64,000 nucleotides of DNA from Ruegeria intermedia (GTDB taxonomy: Bacteria > Pseudomonadota > Alphaproteobacteria > Rhodobacterales > Rhodobacteraceae): NCBI RefSeq assembly GCF_900129345.1, contig NZ_FQVK01000001.1:124001-188000 (forward strand), read 5' to 3'. The notes beneath the pieces were generated by a model. It was not told the origin of the DNA. It saw only the letters and a list, made by a program, of their open reading frames with translations, and ran no database searches. A program made the position numbers and the translations under genes. Position 1 is the stretch's first letter; every line of letters starts with the position of its first letter. Below are positions 62,823 to 64,000 of the stretch, in pieces.

Positions 62823-63266
62823 TCAGTCGGTGAACGTGGCCAGATAGGCGGCGATGTCCTCGGCACCTTTCTTCAGCTTGACGCTCATGTTCGGGCGGGC
62901 GGTGTCGTCGTTCAGGAAGTCCTGGATGAACCCGATCGGATCGCGGGCGTAGGCGGCGATGTTCTCTTGCGTCCAGACCAGGCCGTTTTCACCGGCGCGG
63001 ATCATGTCATCGGTGAACATGCCGATGGGCAGCCGTTCACTGCCGTTCAGGTAATCGTTTTCGGTTCCGGCGGTCCTGCCGACCACACCATAGAGATTCG
63101 GGCCGGTGATGCCGCCTTTGACCAAAACCTCGCCATCCTTGATGATGGCGTGGCAGGACGAGCAGCGGTTGTAGAGTTTCTCTCCGCGCGCGGGGTCGCC
63201 TTCGGCCCAGGCTTGATGGGCGACGACGACCGTGGCCAGCAGCACGGCGGTTCTGAATGATGTCAT
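62823..63266 (-). CDS. Class I c-type cytochrome (c2-like)
   Basis: A 147-aa periplasmic protein with a signal peptide (TAVLLATVVVAHQAWA|EGDPARG). The heme site is CSSCHAI with a Met ligand expected in RPNMSVKL near residue 127, typical of cytochrome c2/c550 proteins: GITGPNLYGVVGRTAGTE and MIRAGENGLVWTQENIAAYARDP. It may carry electrons from the bc1 complex, whose first gene petA starts 474 bases away on the opposite strand. It is convergent with paiB. Confidence 0.9.
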   Translation of the reverse strand: MTSFRTAVLLATVVVAHQAWAEGDPARGEKLYNRCSSCHAIIKDGEVLVKGGITGPNLYGVVGRTAGTENDYLNGSERLPIGMFTDDMIRAGENGLVWTQENIAAYARDPIGFIQDFLNDDTARPNMSVKLKKGAEDIAAYLATFTD

Positions 63267-63739
63267 GGGACTCCTCGATCACTGCGTTCGCGCGCGCGCC
63301 GACTTGCGTCAAATCTGACTGGTCCGCAACCCGAAAATGCACGCCATGGTTGTCGAAAAAATGACTTGAAAATAAATGTTTGGCGGATTTTCCGTCGGCC
63401 ATGGCCCCGGATGGTCGGGGGCCTGCCGGTCCGCGCGGTGGTGCCCGGCGCTCCTTGTTCGCGCGCTGGGATCACCGCCAGGCCCGAGCGACGACGCCCC
63501 GGGATTCACCTGCCGCGTGATTCGCGCGTTCACCCGGGGATTTTCGCCGTTTCGAGGGAAAGTTCTTGAAAAATGACCCCCGCATTGTGACATGAATGCC
63601 CAGATGCGGCGTAGTGCGCGCCTATGACCGCTGGACGAACCGTTTTCTCCCGGCTAGATACCCGCGATGAGACGCCGCTTTGATGCGGTGCTGATGCATG
63701 TTTGCCCGAAAGCCGGGCGCTGGAATCGGAGAAAACCTC
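63267..63739. promoter_or_regulatory. 473-base divergent intergenic region between cytochrome c and petA
   Basis: No gene was found here. An FNR-like dyad with two mismatches, CCGAC-N4-GTCAA, lies at about 63299-63312 (cytochrome side). A possible petA promoter, TTGAAA-17-GACATG, starts near 63565. AT-rich stretches near 63345-63385 may be the cytochrome promoter. RegA or PetR sites are plausible but could not be identified by eye. Confidence 0.3.
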
Positions 63740-64000
63740 GTGTCCCACGCAGAAGACCACGAAGGCACCCGCAGAGATTTCCTCTACTACGCCGCCGGCG
63801 GCGCAGGTGTCGTTGCGACGGGTGCCGCCGTATGGCCCCTGATCAACCAAATGAATCCCTCGGCGGACGTTCAGGCGCTGTCCTCGATCCGCGTGGATGT
63901 CAGCGGTGTCGAGGTCGGCACCCAGATCACCGTCAAATGGCTGGGCAAGCCGGTGTTCATCCGCCGCCGCACCGAAGAAGAGATCCAGATGGCACGCGAA
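63740..64000 (+). CDS. petA: Ubiquinol-cytochrome c reductase Rieske iron-sulfur subunit (partial)
   Basis: The first 87 codons of the Rieske subunit of the bc1 complex. A GTG start at 63740 with CGGAGAAA upstream begins [20 protein letters not shown]; the twin-arginine RRDF plus the following hydrophobic span ([19 protein letters not shown]) form the Tat-dependent membrane anchor. [14 protein letters not shown] and [16 protein letters not shown] follow, as in Rhodobacter PetA. The [2Fe-2S] ligand boxes and petB/petC lie beyond the window. Confidence 0.94.
   Translation, partial: MSHAEDHEGTRRDFLYYAAGGAGVVATGAAVWPLINQMNPSADVQALSSIRVDVSGVEVGTQITVKWLGKPVFIRRRTEEEIQMARE

Noticed and set aside
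63299..63312. FNR box upstream of the c-type cytochrome
   Set aside because: CCGAC-N4-GTCAA has two mismatches even to the relaxed TTGAC/GTCAA form; kept only as a note in the intergenic entry.

Overview
The window is about 64 kb of GC-rich (roughly 65% G+C by eye) alphaproteobacterial chromosome. Gene content and order point to the Rhodobacterales (roseobacter/Rhodobacter group): a RegB/SenC/RegA redox regulon, a petPR regulator pair, the start of petABC next to a cytochrome c2-like gene, heme genes beside a mitofilin/Mic60 homologue, an amgK-murU peptidoglycan-recycling pair, and a RibH2-type lumazine synthase behind an FMN riboswitch. No phage, insertion sequence or CRISPR array was seen. 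The window opens inside addA (3' end missing) and closes inside petA (3' end missing).

Layout. 1-10.5 kb, minus strand: regB, a membrane-anchored PAS protein, tsaE, amgK, murU, addB and addA, tightly packed with start/stop overlaps. 10.6-11.8 kb, plus strand: senC/sco1 and regA, so the RegBA redox system is split across a divergent promoter region. 12-13.4 kb: a low-GC patch with a deiodinase-like thioredoxin-fold protein, then an HD phosphohydrolase. 13.6-16.7 kb: a small secreted protein, ahcY, DUF899 and DUF2853 proteins. 16.7-16.9 kb: a likely unannotated small RNA. 16.9-19.6 kb, minus: EVE, YciI, gpsA, tsaD. 19.7-23.3 kb, plus: hemD, Mic60 (with a 16-copy hexanucleotide repeat) and hemY. 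23.3-29.5 kb: a TctDE-type two-component system with a binding protein, divergent from a TctCBA tripartite carboxylate transporter. 29.7-42.5 kb: a nitrate assimilation island consisting of an unknown Cys-rich protein, nasT, nasS, an ANTAR-target leader with terminator, the nrtA/nrtB/fused-ATPase transporter, nirB, nirD and nasA. 42.5-49.4 kb: phaC divergent from an HlyD/RbbA/YhhJ-type ABC exporter, with a perfect FNR box between them. 49.4-53.7 kb: tRNA-Thr(CGU), then dxs, ispA, xseB and a histone-deacetylase-family gene. 53.8-55 kb: petR and petP. 55.1-57.9 kb: ilvE, an AraC regulator, a small membrane protein and a Cys-rich microprotein. 58-61.9 kb, minus: cobO, a DMT transporter, an HD hydrolase, aroC and ribH. 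The end holds a PaiB-like FMN protein, a class I cytochrome c and petA.

How the parts fit. Much of the window concerns redox and respiratory control (RegBA, SenC, FNR box, petPR, cytochrome c, petA), nitrogen acquisition (NasTS sensing nitrate and releasing attenuation of nrt/nir/nas) and cofactor supply (heme, B12, riboflavin, isoprenoids). The most informative non-coding signals are the NasT-target leader, the FNR box, the candidate small RNA at 16.8 kb, the FMN riboswitch and a competing-hairpin leader ahead of a Cys-rich microprotein. Functions are inferred from protein motifs and context read by eye; no database search was run.
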